Below, piece after piece: positions 1-9,767 of a stretch of 64,000 nucleotides of DNA (position 1 is the stretch's first letter; every line of letters begins with the position of its first letter). A model generated the notes under the pieces. That model was not told where the DNA came from. It made no database searches and was given only the letters and a program-made list of their open reading frames with translations. The position numbers and the translations under genes are program-made. Source of the DNA: Streptococcus sp. oral taxon 431 (lineage in GTDB: Bacteria; Bacillota; Bacilli; Lactobacillales; Streptococcaceae); NCBI RefSeq assembly GCF_001553685.1, contig NZ_CP014264.1, forward strand, positions 132,001 through 196,000. The letters run 5' to 3'.

Positions 1-1805
1 TTAAGCTGACCAAGATTTCTCGTGAGCGCTTTGCCAAGGAGTGGACAGGAATCACTATTTTTATGGCTCCATCTCCGAGTTATAAGCCTCATAAGGAACA
101 AAAAAATGGGCTTCTCTCCTTTATCCCTATATTAGTGAAACAGCGTGGCTTGATTGTCAATATCGTTTTGGCGACCCTCTTGGTGACCTTGATTAACATT
201 GTGGGTTCTTATTATCTGCAGTCTATCATTGACACTTATGTACCAGATCAGATGCACTCGACACTGGGAATTATTTCGATAGGGCTAGTCATCGTTTATG
301 TCCTTCAGCAAATCTTATCTTATGCCCAGGAGTATCTTTTACTTGTTTTGGGGCAACGCTTGTCGATTGATGTGATTTTGTCTTATATCAAGCATGTTTT
401 TCATTTACCTATGTCCTTTTTTGCGACACGACGGACAGGGGAAATCGTGTCTCGTTTCACGGATGCGAATAGTATCATCGATGCACTGGCTTCAACTATT
501 CTGTCAATCTTTTTGGATGTATCTACTGTCTTGATTATTTCAGTAGTTCTATTTTCGCAGAATAGCAATCTCTTTTTCATGAGTTTACTAGCCCTTCCTA
601 TCTACACAGTGATTATCTTTGCTTTTATGAAGCCCTTTGAAAAGATGAATCGGGAAACTATGGAAGCCAATGCGGTTCTGTCTTCTTCTATCATTGAGGA
701 CATCAATGGTATTGAGACCATCAAGTCCTTAACTAGCGAAAGTTCACGCTACCAAAAGATTGACAAGGAATTTGTAGATTATCTGAAAAAATCTTTTACT
801 TACAGTCGGGCAGAAAGTCAGCAAAAGGCTCTGAAAAAGCTTGCCCAACTCTTGCTCAATGTTGCCATTCTCTGGATGGGGGCTCTCCTAGTCATGGACA
901 ATAAGATGAGTTTGGGCCAGTTGATTACCTATAATACCTTGCTTATTTACTTTACAAATCCATTGGAAAATATCATCAATCTGCAAACCAAACTTCAGAC
1001 AGCGCAGGTAGCCAATAACCGTCTCAATGAAGTTTATCTGGTTGCATCTGAGTTTGAGGAAAAGAAAACAGTCTCGGATTTGAGCTTGCTAGAAGGAGAT
1101 ATGACTTTTAAGCAGGTTCACTACAAATATGGCTATGGTCGAGATGTCTTGTCGGACATCAATCTAACCATTGCGCAAGGCTCTAAAGTGGCTTTTGTAG
1201 GGATTTCAGGATCGGGTAAGACGACCTTGGCTAAGATGATGGTTAATTTTTATGATCCTAGTCAGGGGGAGATTAGTCTGGGTGGTGTCAATCTTAATCG
1301 GATTGATAAAAAGGCTCTGCGCCAGTATATCAACTACCTGCCTCAGCAGCCCTACGTCTTTAACGGAACGATTTTGGAGAATCTTCTCCTCGGAGCTAAG
1401 GAGGGGACGACCCAGGAGGATATCTTGAGAGCAGTGGAGTTGGCAGAGATTCGGGAGGATATTGAGCGCATGCCACTGAATTACCAGACAGAATTGACTT
1501 CGGATGGAGCGGGCATTTCAGGTGGGCAACGTCAGAGGATCGCTTTGGCGCGTGCTCTCTTGACCGATGCGCCTGTCTTGATCTTGGATGAGGCGACTAG
1601 CAGTCTAGATATTTTGACCGAGAAGCGAATTGTCGATAATCTCATGGCTTTGGATAAGACCTTGATTTTCATCGCCCACCGTTTAACCATTGCTGAGCGG
1701 ACAGAGAAGGTTGTCGTTTTGGATCAAGGCAAGATTGTCGAAGAGGGTACACATATGGATTTACTGGCTCAGGGTGGTTTTTATGCCCACTTGGTGAATA
1801 GTTAG
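1..1805 (+). CDS. comA: ComA, competence peptide ABC transporter/processing protease (5' partial)
   Basis: The reading frame is open from the first base of the window, so the gene begins upstream; about 600 codons are visible and the N-terminal C39 peptidase domain is missing. What remains is the membrane domain (several hydrophobic helices over about 130-1000) and an ABC ATPase with Walker A GISGSGKTT, signature ISGGQRQR, Walker B LILDEATSS and the H-loop IAHRLT. In this family ComA cleaves double-glycine leaders and exports CSP and bacteriocin peptides across the cytoplasmic membrane with ComB, whose gene starts 12 nt downstream. The methionine at 63 is internal. Other peptide exporters of the same family (BlpA) look similar, but the comA-comB-purC order supports ComA. 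Confidence 0.95.
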   Translation, partial: KLTKISRERFAKEWTGITIFMAPSPSYKPHKEQKNGLLSFIPILVKQRGLIVNIVLATLLVTLINIVGSYYLQSIIDTYVPDQMHSTLGIISIGLVIVYVLQQILSYAQEYLLLVLGQRLSIDVILSYIKHVFHLPMSFFATRRTGEIVSRFTDANSIIDALASTILSIFLDVSTVLIISVVLFSQNSNLFFMSLLALPIYTVIIFAFMKPFEKMNRETMEANAVLSSSIIEDINGIETIKSLTSESSRYQKIDKEFVDYLKKSFTYSRAESQQKALKKLAQLLLNVAILWMGALLVMDNKMSLGQLITYNTLLIYFTNPLENIINLQTKLQTAQVANNRLNEVYLVASEFEEKKTVSDLSLLEGDMTFKQVHYKYGYGRDVLSDINLTIAQGSKVAFVGISGSGKTTLAKMMVNFYDPSQGEISLGGVNLNRIDKKALRQYINYLPQQPYVFNGTILENLLLGAKEGTTQEDILRAVELAEIREDIERMPLNYQTELTSDGAGISGGQRQRIALARALLTDAPVLILDEATSSLDILTEKRIVDNLMALDKTLIFIAHRLTIAERTEKVVVLDQGKIVEEGTHMDLLAQGGFYAHLVNS

Positions 1806-1817
1806 AGAGGAGAAAAG

Positions 1818-3167
1818 ATGCAATCAGAATTTTTAGAAAGTGCTGAGTTTTACAATCGTCGTTACCATAATTTTTCTAGTTATGTGATTTTTCCAAGTTT
1901 TATCTTGTTTTTGTTCCTGATCGTTTTTTCAATCTTTGCACAAAAGGAGATAAGCTTGACAGCTGGAGCTACGGTAGAACCTGCTCGTATCATTGCCACC
2001 ATTCAGTCTAGTAGTAATAGTAAGATTGTTGCGAACCATTTGGCTGAAAATAAGTTTGTCAAGCAAGGGGATCTTCTCGTTCAATACCAAGAGGGAGCAG
2101 AAGCAGTTCAGGCTGAGAATTATGCTAGTCAGTTGGAAATGCTCAAGGATCAGAAGGTTCAACTAGAGTATTTAAAAGCAAGCCTTCAAGCAGGAAGTGA
2201 TCAATTTCCTGAAGCAGATAAATTTGGCTATCAGCATAGTTTTTTAGATTATCTAAATCAAGCTGCTAGTCTGCGAAGTCAGGTTGAGCAGCAAAATGCT
2301 AGTATATCATCTCAAAATGCAGCAGCCAGTGGTAGTCAGACAGAGTTAGGCAATCTCATCGGTGAAACCCAGTCCAAAATTAAAGAATATCAGCAAGCCA
2401 AGTCTGCTATTCAAGCTGATAGAGTCTTAGAGAGTGATCATCCAGCTTATGCCATTTATCAGTCTTATCAGTCAACAAAAGAGCAGGGATCGGAAGCCAA
2501 ACAGCAGGCCTTATCTCAGCTAGATGCTCACATCACTCAGTTGGAGTCAACTCTTGCAGGTTATCGAGTACAGTATGCAGGTTCAGGAGCCCAGCAAGCT
2601 TATGCATCTGGATTAGGAAGTCAGTTGGAGTCATTAAAATCTCAGCAACTAGCCAAGGTAGGCCAGGAATTAACGCTCTTGGATCAGAAAATTCTTGAAG
2701 TGGAGTCAGGTAAAAAGATTCAAGGAAATCTTTTAGAGAAGGGGAAAATTACAGCAACAGAAGATGGTGTTCTACATTTGAATCCTGAGTATAGTCGATC
2801 TACCATCATTCCAGAAGGAACTATCCTCGCTCACCTTTTTCCACAGTTGACTAGAGAGAGAAAGGCAAAGCTGACAGCTTATATCAGTTCTAAGGAAGTG
2901 GCTGATCTCAAGCATGGAAATGAGGTAAGATTTACAACGGTAACGGATGCCAATAAGCAGCTAGTGTTGACATCCAAGATTACCAATATCGATACCAGTG
3001 CAACTCAGACAGAAAAGGGCAATTTCTTTAAATTAGAGGCAGAGACGGATTTGAATGCTGAACAAGCAGAAAAACTTCGTTATGGACTTGAAGGTCGTTT
3101 GACTATGATTACAGGTAGGAAGAGTTTTTTACGCTACTATCTGGATCGTTTTTTGAAACAAGAATAA
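1818..3167 (+). CDS. comB: ComB, competence peptide export accessory protein
   Basis: Membrane-fusion (HlyD-like) partner of ComA for export of double-glycine peptides. The 449-aa protein has one membrane segment near residues 22-42, a long Gln/Ala/Ser-rich coiled-coil region (about 80-300), and a C-terminal beta-rich region ending in a second short hairpin domain ([12 protein letters not shown]). A GGAG ribosome site precedes the ATG, and the gene follows comA by 12 nt, so the two are co-transcribed. Length and position match the family. A hairpin terminator follows at 3198-3229. Confidence 0.95.
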   Translation: MQSEFLESAEFYNRRYHNFSSYVIFPSFILFLFLIVFSIFAQKEISLTAGATVEPARIIATIQSSSNSKIVANHLAENKFVKQGDLLVQYQEGAEAVQAENYASQLEMLKDQKVQLEYLKASLQAGSDQFPEADKFGYQHSFLDYLNQAASLRSQVEQQNASISSQNAAASGSQTELGNLIGETQSKIKEYQQAKSAIQADRVLESDHPAYAIYQSYQSTKEQGSEAKQQALSQLDAHITQLESTLAGYRVQYAGSGAQQAYASGLGSQLESLKSQQLAKVGQELTLLDQKILEVESGKKIQGNLLEKGKITATEDGVLHLNPEYSRSTIIPEGTILAHLFPQLTRERKAKLTAYISSKEVADLKHGNEVRFTTVTDANKQLVLTSKITNIDTSATQTEKGNFFKLEAETDLNAEQAEKLRYGLEGRLTMITGRKSFLRYYLDRFLKQE

Positions 3168-3197
3168 GGTTCGCATTCTAACTCAAATCAATTTTAG

Positions 3198-3229
3198 AAA
3201 ATCGCAAATGAAAATTCGTTTGCGATTTT
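3198..3229 (+). terminator. Intrinsic terminator after comB
   Basis: An 11-bp perfect inverted repeat (aaaatcgcaaa / tttgcgatttt) with a 10-nt loop is followed by T residues. It separates comAB from the purine operon. Confidence 0.8.
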
Positions 3230-3251
3230 TCTGTACTTTTTCAGATATGAT

Positions 3252-3303
3252 ATCAAATATAGTTCGTGAAATATTTGATTTTTAGTATCTGTTGTGTTAG
3301 AAT
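3252..3303 (+). promoter_or_regulatory. purC promoter with overlapping palindrome and PurBox-like core
   Basis: TTGATT (3275-3280) and TAGAAT (3298-3303) are 17 nt apart and form a plausible sigma-A promoter. A perfect 9-bp inverted repeat (atcaaatat 3252-3260, atatttgat 3271-3279) overlaps the -35. Its spacer holds a CGAAC core on the minus strand, and another CGAAC lies at about 3324-3328. CGAAC is the core of PurBox sequences bound by PurR in low-G+C Gram-positives, so purine control is inferred. Confidence 0.55.
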
Positions 3304-3335
3304 GATGTAAAGTAATACGAAAGGCGAACAAGAAA

Positions 3336-4043
3336 ATGTCCAGTAAACTTATTTATACGGGAAAAGCTAAAGATATCTATACTACAGAAGACGAAAATGT
3401 GATTAAGTCGGTCTACAAGGACCAGGCAACCATGCTGAATGGAGCTCGTAAAGAGACCATTGAGGGTAAAGGTGTGCTGAATAATCAGATTTCGTCTCTT
3501 ATTTTTGAAAAATTGAATGCTGCTGGTGTGGCGACACACTTTATCGAACGTATTTCTGACACAGAACAATTGAATAAAAAAGTGACAATCATTCCTTTGG
3601 AGGTTGTGCTTCGTAACGTAACTGCAGGTTCTTTCTCAAAACGTTTTGGTGTGGAAGAAGGTTTGGACTTGAAAACTCCAATCGTTGAATTCTACTACAA
3701 GAACGATGAGTTGGATGATCCATTTATCAATGATGAGCATGTCAAGTTCTTGGATATTGCCAATGATGAGCAAATTGCTTATATCAAGGAAGAAACGCGT
3801 CGTATCAATGAATTGCTGAAAGATTGGTTTGCACAAATTGATCTTCGCTTGATTGACTTCAAATTGGAATTTGGTTTTGATAAGGATGGCAAGATCATCT
3901 TGGCAGATGAATTCTCTCCAGATAACTGTCGTCTTTGGGATGCTGAAGGGCACCATATGGACAAGGATGTTTTCCGTCGTGATCTTGGTAGCTTGACAGA
4001 TGTTTATGAAGTTGTATTGGAAAAATTGCAAGGATTGAAGTAA
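3336..4043 (+). CDS. purC: Phosphoribosylaminoimidazole-succinocarboxamide synthase
   Basis: Joins CAIR and aspartate with ATP to make SAICAR, step 7 of purine synthesis, in the cytoplasm. The 235 aa are full length for a bacterial SAICAR synthetase. The N-terminal GKAKDIY nucleotide-binding segment, [10 protein letters not shown] and the [11 protein letters not shown] motif are visible. It is the first gene of the purine operon, downstream of the promoter at 3275-3303. The ATG at 3336 lies behind a weak purine-rich stretch (aaggcg). Confidence 0.97.
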   Translation: MSSKLIYTGKAKDIYTTEDENVIKSVYKDQATMLNGARKETIEGKGVLNNQISSLIFEKLNAAGVATHFIERISDTEQLNKKVTIIPLEVVLRNVTAGSFSKRFGVEEGLDLKTPIVEFYYKNDELDDPFINDEHVKFLDIANDEQIAYIKEETRRINELLKDWFAQIDLRLIDFKLEFGFDKDGKIILADEFSPDNCRLWDAEGHHMDKDVFRRDLGSLTDVYEVVLEKLQGLK

Positions 4044-4106
4044 CTTGTTTGAAACGGAAAACCTTCGTCTTCGATAACCTATTTGAATAGAAATAAAGGA
4101 AATAAA

Positions 4107-7100
4107 ATGGATAAACGTATTTTCGTTGAGAAAAAAGCTGATTTTCGTGTAAAATCTCAGTCTTTAGTAAAAGAATTACAGCATAATCTTCAGTTGAAAA
4201 CTTTGAAGGATCTTCGTATTGTTCAGGTTTACGATGTCTTTGGTTTGGCAGAGGACTTGTTTGCGCGTGCGGAAAAACACATCTTCTCTGAGCAAGTGAC
4301 CGATACTGTTTTAGATGAAGCTGCGGTTAAGGCTGATCTTGATAATTATGCTTTCTTTGCTATCGAAAGTTTGCCTGGTCAATTTGACCAACGTGCGGCA
4401 TCTTCACAAGAAGCTTTGCTTTTGCTTGGTAGTTCAAATGATGTAACAGTGAATACAGCGCAACTTTACTTGGTTAACAAGGATATTGATGCGAATGAGT
4501 TGGAAGCTGTCAAAAACTACCTCTTGAACCCAGTGGATTCTCGTTTCAAAGATATCACTGTTGGCATTGCGAAACAGGGTTTCTCTGAGTCTGACAAGAC
4601 CATTCCAAACTTGGATTTCTTTGAAATTTTTACAGCAGAAGATTTTGCACAGTATAAGGCTGAGCAAGGCTTGGCCATGGAAGTGGATGACCTTCTCTTC
4701 ATTCAAGATTACTTCAAGTCCATTGGACGTGTACCAACTGAGACTGAGCTCAAGGTGTTGGATACTTACTGGTCTGACCACTGCCGTCACACAACTTTCG
4801 AGACTGAGTTGAAAAACATCGACTTCTCAGCTTCTAAATTTGAAAAACAATTGCAAGCGACTTATGACAAGTATATTGCCATGCGTGATGAGTTGGGACG
4901 TACAGAAAAACCTCAAACCTTGATGGATATGGCGACTATTTTTGGTCGTTATGAGCGTGCTAATGGTCGTTTGGATGACATGGAAGTGTCTGATGAAATC
5001 AATGCCTGCTCAGTTGAAATTGAAGTGGATGTCAATGGTGTCAAAGAACCATGGCTTCTCATGTTCAAGAACGAAACTCACAACCACCCAACTGAGATTG
5101 AACCATTTGGTGGAGCGGCTACTTGTATCGGTGGTGCCATTCGTGACCCATTGTCAGGGCGTTCATACGTTTACCAAGCCATGCGTATCTCAGGTGCTGG
5201 TGATATTACAACACCAATTGCTGAAACTCGTGCTGGTAAATTGCCACAACAAGTGATTTCTAAAACAGCGGCTCACGGTTATTCTTCATACGGTAACCAA
5301 ATTGGTCTTGCAACAACTTATGTTCGTGAATACTTCCACCCAGGTTTCGTTGCTAAGCGTATGGAGCTAGGTGCAGTTGTCGGTGCGGCTCCTAAGGAAA
5401 ATGTTGTCCGTGAAAAACCTGAAGCAGGTGATGTGATTATCTTGCTCGGTGGTAAGACTGGACGTGACGGTGTCGGTGGTGCGACAGGTTCTTCTAAAGT
5501 TCAAACGGTTGAATCTGTTGAAACAGCTGGTGCTGAGGTTCAAAAAGGGAATGCCATCGAAGAACGGAAGATTCAACGTCTTTTCCGTAATGGTGAAGTG
5601 ACACGTCTTATCAAGAAATCAAATGACTTTGGTGCTGGTGGCGTCTGCGTAGCGATCGGTGAATTGGCTGATGGACTTGAAATTGATCTAGACAAAGTGC
5701 CATTGAAATATCAAGGCTTGAACGGTACCGAAATTGCCATCTCTGAATCTCAAGAGCGTATGGCTGTGGTAGTTCGTCCAGAAGATGTAGATGCCTTCAT
5801 TGCAGCATGTAACAAAGAAAATATTGACGCAGTTGTCGTTGCGACAGTGACTGAAAAACCAAATCTTGTTATGCACTGGAATGGTGAAACCATCGTTGAT
5901 TTGGAACGTCGTTTCCTTGATACAAACGGTGTACGTGTGGTTGTAGATGCTAAGGTGGTTGACAAGGATGTCAAGCTTCCAGAAGAACGCCAAACATCTG
6001 CCGAAACCCTTGAAGCTGATACTCTTGAAGTCTTGGCTGACCTTAACCATGCCAGTCAAAAAGGGTTGCAAACGATCTTTGATAGCTCAGTTGGTCGTTC
6101 AACAGTCAATCACCCACTTGGTGGTCGCTACCAAATTACACCAACGGAAGCTTCTGTACAGAAATTGCCAGTCCAACATGGTGTGACAACAACTGCTTCT
6201 GTTATGGCGCAAGGGTTCAACCCTTATGTAGCAGAATGGTCTCCATATCATGGTGCGGCTTATGCGGTCATCGAAGCAACTGCTCGTTTGGTTGCTGCTG
6301 GTGCAAACTGGTCTAAGGCTCGTTTCTCTTATCAAGAATACTTCGAGCGTATGGATAAACAAGCAGAGCGTTTTGGTCAGCCAGTAGCAGCTCTTCTTGG
6401 ATCAATTGAAGCTCAGATTCAACTTGGTTTGCCATCTATCGGAGGTAAAGACTCTATGTCTGGTACCTTTGAAGAATTGACAGTACCACCAACTTTAGTT
6501 GCTTTTGGGGTGACAACCGCAGATAGCCGTAAGGTCCTTTCTCCGGAATTTAAAGCTGTTGGTGAAAATATCTATTACATCCCAGGTCAAGTTTTGGCAC
6601 AGGAAATTGACTTTGATCTTATCAAGTCTAACTTTGCTCAATTTGAAGCCATCCAAGCTGACCATAAAGTGACATCTGCATCAGCTGTCAAATATGGAGG
6701 TGTCCTTGAAGCTCTTGCTCTTGCAACATTTGGTAACCATATCGGTGTCACTGTAACCCTTGAAAATCTTGAGACTGCCTTGACAGCTCAATTGGGTGGA
6801 TTCGTCTTCACATCTCCTGAAGAGATTTCAGGTGTTGCCAAGATTGGACAAACAGCAGCTGACTTTACACTTACTGTCAATGGTGTAACGCTTGATGGAC
6901 ATAAACTTGACAGTGCCTTCCAAGGTAAATTGGAAGAGGTCTACCCAACGGAATTTGCACAGGCAACTGAGTTGGAAGAAGTACCTGCGGTGGCATCAGA
7001 TGCTGTTATCAAAGCGAAAGAAACAGTTGAGACACCAGTGGTTTACATCCCAGTGTTCCCAGGTACTAACTCTGAGTACGATTCAGCTAAGGCCTTTGAA

Positions 7101-7832
7101 AAAGAAGGTGCAAAAGTCAACTTAGTACCATTTGTCACACTTAACGAAGAGGCTATTGTCAAGTCTGTTGACACCATGGTTGACAATATCGAAAAAGCTA
7201 ATATTATCTTCTTTGCAGGAGGCTTCTCAGCAGCAGATGAACCAGATGGATCTGCTAAATTTATCGTTAATATCTTGCTTAACGAAAAAGTGCGTGCAGC
7301 CATTGATAGCTTCATCGAAGGTGGTGGTTTGATTATCGGTATCTGTAACGGATTCCAAGCTCTTGTCAAATCAGGTCTTCTTCCATACGGTAACTTTGAA
7401 GATGCAAGCAGTACCAGTCCAACCCTCTTCTACAATGATGCTAACCAACACGTGGCTAAGATGGTTGAAACACGGATTGCCAACACGAACTCGCCATGGC
7501 TTGCTGGAGTGGAAGTTGGTGACATCCATGCCATTCCAGTATCACACGGTGAAGGTAAGTTTGTCGTGACTGCTGAGGAATTTGCGGAGCTCCGTGATAA
7601 TGGTCAAATCTTTAGCCAATACGTTGACTTCGAAGGAAAACCAAGCATGGATTCAAAATACAATCCTAACGGATCTGTCAATGCGATTGAAGGTATCACA
7701 AGTAAGAACGGTCAAATTATTGGGAAGATGGGGCACTCAGAACGTTTCGAAGACGGTCTCTTCCAAAATATTCCAGGAAATAAAGACCAATATCTCTTTG
7801 CATCAGCGGTTAAATACTTTACTGGGAAATAG
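4107..7832 (+). CDS. purL: Phosphoribosylformylglycinamidine synthase, single-chain form
   Basis: Converts FGAR to FGAM using glutamine and ATP (step 4). The 1241-aa single polypeptide carries the linker and two AIR-synthetase-like halves (HCRHTTF; KNETHNHPTEIEPFGG; GGKDSMSG), then a C-terminal class I glutaminase domain with the nucleophile in IIGICNGFQAL and the His in PVSHGEGKF. This is the large form, unlike the separate PurL/PurQ/PurS of Bacillus. The ATG at 4107 follows an AAAGGA site; an in-frame TTG at 4083 would add 8 residues but has no such site. Confidence 0.97.
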   Translation: MDKRIFVEKKADFRVKSQSLVKELQHNLQLKTLKDLRIVQVYDVFGLAEDLFARAEKHIFSEQVTDTVLDEAAVKADLDNYAFFAIESLPGQFDQRAASSQEALLLLGSSNDVTVNTAQLYLVNKDIDANELEAVKNYLLNPVDSRFKDITVGIAKQGFSESDKTIPNLDFFEIFTAEDFAQYKAEQGLAMEVDDLLFIQDYFKSIGRVPTETELKVLDTYWSDHCRHTTFETELKNIDFSASKFEKQLQATYDKYIAMRDELGRTEKPQTLMDMATIFGRYERANGRLDDMEVSDEINACSVEIEVDVNGVKEPWLLMFKNETHNHPTEIEPFGGAATCIGGAIRDPLSGRSYVYQAMRISGAGDITTPIAETRAGKLPQQVISKTAAHGYSSYGNQIGLATTYVREYFHPGFVAKRMELGAVVGAAPKENVVREKPEAGDVIILLGGKTGRDGVGGATGSSKVQTVESVETAGAEVQKGNAIEERKIQRLFRNGEVTRLIKKSNDFGAGGVCVAIGELADGLEIDLDKVPLKYQGLNGTEIAISESQERMAVVVRPEDVDAFIAACNKENIDAVVVATVTEKPNLVMHWNGETIVDLERRFLDTNGVRVVVDAKVVDKDVKLPEERQTSAETLEADTLEVLADLNHASQKGLQTIFDSSVGRSTVNHPLGGRYQITPTEASVQKLPVQHGVTTTASVMAQGFNPYVAEWSPYHGAAYAVIEATARLVAAGANWSKARFSYQEYFERMDKQAERFGQPVAALLGSIEAQIQLGLPSIGGKDSMSGTFEELTVPPTLVAFGVTTADSRKVLSPEFKAVGENIYYIPGQVLAQEIDFDLIKSNFAQFEAIQADHKVTSASAVKYGGVLEALALATFGNHIGVTVTLENLETALTAQLGGFVFTSPEEISGVAKIGQTAADFTLTVNGVTLDGHKLDSAFQGKLEEVYPTEFAQATELEEVPAVASDAVIKAKETVETPVVYIPVFPGTNSEYDSAKAFEKEGAKVNLVPFVTLNEEAIVKSVDTMVDNIEKANIIFFAGGFSAADEPDGSAKFIVNILLNEKVRAAIDSFIEGGGLIIGICNGFQALVKSGLLPYGNFEDASSTSPTLFYNDANQHVAKMVETRIANTNSPWLAGVEVGDIHAIPVSHGEGKFVVTAEEFAELRDNGQIFSQYVDFEGKPSMDSKYNPNGSVNAIEGITSKNGQIIGKMGHSERFEDGLFQNIPGNKDQYLFASAVKYFTGK

Positions 7833-7940
7833 GCTTTGCAGATTTTCTAATAGATAACCATCAGTAAATGTAAAATCAAGTAGATCTAACTTGCGATAAT
7901 TGCAAATGATTTGTTGTTGCGAGTAAAACGAGCTTCTGCC

Positions 7941-7976
7941 GTATCATTCCGCTCTAGTATCGTTAAGGAATGATAC
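7941..7976 (+). other. Hairpin in the purL-purF spacer
   Basis: A 10-bp perfect stem (gtatcattcc / ggaatgatac) with a 16-nt loop lies just before purF. It lacks a T-tract, so it is more likely a processing or attenuation structure than a terminator. No function is shown. Confidence 0.4.
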
Positions 7977-8000
7977 ACAAATAAAAATTAGGTATATAAA

Positions 8001-9443
8001 ATGACATACGAAGTAAAATCTCTTAATGAGGAATGTGGTGTTTTTGGTATCTGGGGTCACCCAGACGCTGCCAAATTGACCTATTTTGGACTCCATAGTC
8101 TTCAGCACCGTGGTCAGGAGGGGGCAGGAATCCTCTCCAATGACCAAGGGAAATTGAAGCGTCATCGTGATATGGGGCTTTTATCAGAAGTCTTCAAAAA
8201 TCCTGCGAATTTGGATAAATTGACAGGAACTGGAGCGATTGGGCACGTGCGTTATGCGACTGCGGGAGAAGCTTCTGTAGACAATATCCAACCTTTCCTC
8301 TTTCGCTTTCACGATATGCAGTTTGGTTTGGCTCATAATGGGAATCTGACCAATGCAGAATCTCTCAAGCAAGAATTGGAACAAAGAGGAGCAATTTTTA
8401 GCTCAACTTCAGATTCTGAAATTTTGGCTCATCTCATTCGCCGTAGCCACAATCCAAATTTGATGGGTAAAATCAAGGAAGCACTCAGTCTTGTCAAAGG
8501 TGGTTTTGCTTATCTCTTGATGTTTGAAGATAAGTTAATTGCAGCGCTTGATCCAAATGGCTTCCGACCTCTGTCAATCGGGAAAATGGCTAATGGAGCT
8601 GTAGTGGTTTCATCTGAAACCTGTGCCTTTGAAGTAATCGGTGCTGAGTGGATTCGCGACGTAAAACCAGGCGAGATTGTCATTATTGATGATAATGGCA
8701 TCCAGTATGACAGCTATACAAACGATACTCAGTTGGCTATCTGTTCCATGGAGTATATCTACTTCGCACGTCCTGACTCCAATATCCACGGAGTCAATGT
8801 CCATACGGCTCGTAAGAGAATGGGAGCTCAACTGGCACGTGAGTTCAAGTATGAAGCTGATATCGTAGTCGGGGTGCCAAACTCCTCTCTTAGCGCAGCT
8901 ATGGGATTTGCGGAAGAATCAGGTCTACCAAATGAAATGGGGCTCATCAAGAACCAATATACCCAACGGACCTTTATCCAGCCGACTCAAGAATTGCGCG
9001 AGCAAGGGGTTCGTATGAAATTGTCTGCCGTTTCTGGTGTCGTTAAAGGCAAACGCGTGGTCATGATTGATGATTCTATCGTACGAGGCACGACATCTCG
9101 TCGTATTGTCCAACTTTTGAAAGAAGCGGGGGCATCAGAAGTTCATGTCGCCATTGGTAGTCCTGCTCTTGCCTATCCATGTTTTTACGGGATTGATATC
9201 CAAACACGTCAGGAGTTGATTGCGGCTAATCATACCGTTGAGGAAACTTGCCAAATCATAGGTGCGGATAGTCTGACTTATCTTTCTATTGATGGCTTGA
9301 TTGACTCTATTGGGATTGAAACAGATGCGCCAAATGGTGGTCTCTGTGTGGCTTACTTTGATGGGAAATATCCAACTCCTCTCTATGACTATGAAGAAGA
9401 ATATCGTAGAAGTTTGGAAGAAAAAACGAGTTTTTACAAATAA
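8001..9443 (+). CDS. purF: Amidophosphoribosyltransferase
   Basis: Catalyses the committed first step of purine synthesis, PRPP plus glutamine to phosphoribosylamine. The 480-aa protein starts with a short propeptide before ECGVFGIW, whose Cys becomes the N-terminal nucleophile of the class II glutaminase domain. SLQHRGQEGAG and GHVRYATAG follow, and the C-terminal phosphoribosyltransferase domain shows VVMIDDSIVRGTTS. Usual length for the Gram-positive enzyme. It is the third gene of the operon. Confidence 0.97.
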   Translation: MTYEVKSLNEECGVFGIWGHPDAAKLTYFGLHSLQHRGQEGAGILSNDQGKLKRHRDMGLLSEVFKNPANLDKLTGTGAIGHVRYATAGEASVDNIQPFLFRFHDMQFGLAHNGNLTNAESLKQELEQRGAIFSSTSDSEILAHLIRRSHNPNLMGKIKEALSLVKGGFAYLLMFEDKLIAALDPNGFRPLSIGKMANGAVVVSSETCAFEVIGAEWIRDVKPGEIVIIDDNGIQYDSYTNDTQLAICSMEYIYFARPDSNIHGVNVHTARKRMGAQLAREFKYEADIVVGVPNSSLSAAMGFAEESGLPNEMGLIKNQYTQRTFIQPTQELREQGVRMKLSAVSGVVKGKRVVMIDDSIVRGTTSRRIVQLLKEAGASEVHVAIGSPALAYPCFYGIDIQTRQELIAANHTVEETCQIIGADSLTYLSIDGLIDSIGIETDAPNGGLCVAYFDGKYPTPLYDYEEEYRRSLEEKTSFYK

Positions 9444-9479
9444 AATTCCCCATTAAAGGAAAGGAAAAGGAAAAAACAA

Positions 9480-9524
9480 ATGACAAATAAAAATGCTTAC
9501 GCGCCACGTCTCACTACTGACTAA
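9480..9524 (+). pseudogene. Aborted duplicate of the purM start
   Basis: A 14-codon reading frame begins MTNKNAYA, identical to the first eight residues of purM at 9768, then diverges and stops. It has its own purine-rich ribosome site (aaaggaaagg). The match shows that the purM 5' end is present twice, with about 290 nt and a RUP element between the copies. It is either a relic of an insertion or a short leader peptide. Confidence 0.6.
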
Positions 9525-9609
9525 AAGCTAAAGCATTTGTCAGTAGACGCTTTCTCCTATGGGACCAAAGCTAGAGACCTGACTGGTAATTTTAGATAAA
9601 ATGATGGTT

Positions 9610-9716
9610 TATCCTCTGCGAAAATCAAATTCAAATTGCGTCAGCGTAGCCTTGCCGTACTTAAGTACAGTCTGTGGCTAGCTTCCTAATTTGCTCTTTG
9701 ATTTTCATTGAGCATT
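9610..9716. repeat. RUP-type repeat element, copy 1
   Basis: About 107 nt beginning near tatcctctgcgaaaatc and ending cattgagca. It closely resembles the copies at 31783 and 63223 in gccttgccgtac, gctagcttcctaa and the tttgctctttgattttcatt tail. This is the pneumococcal RUP family, thought to be moved in trans by an IS630-type transposase. The termini here are the most diverged of the three. Flanking ttttagataa / ttatctaaaa forms a further inverted repeat. Confidence 0.75.
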
Positions 9717-9767
9717 ATCTAAAAATACGTCGCAGTCTTTCTCAAAAAAAGAAAAGGAATGAATAAA

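Larger units (their letters stand above)
9444..9767. other. purF-purM intergenic region
   Basis: This 324-nt gap holds the duplicated purM start (9480-9524), a short stretch with tgac/gtca-type palindromes (about 9515-9560), the RUP element, and the true purM ribosome site. I see no promoter or terminator strong enough to split the operon. Confidence 0.6.

Noticed and set aside
4083-4106. Upstream TTG start for purL
   Set aside because: The AAAGGA site lies between this TTG and ATG 4107, and the extra residues are not part of the enzyme family.
4434-4790. A 118-codon minus-strand frame inside purL, and similar frames across the pur genes
   Set aside because: Each lies wholly inside a conserved gene, has no family likeness and no initiation signals.
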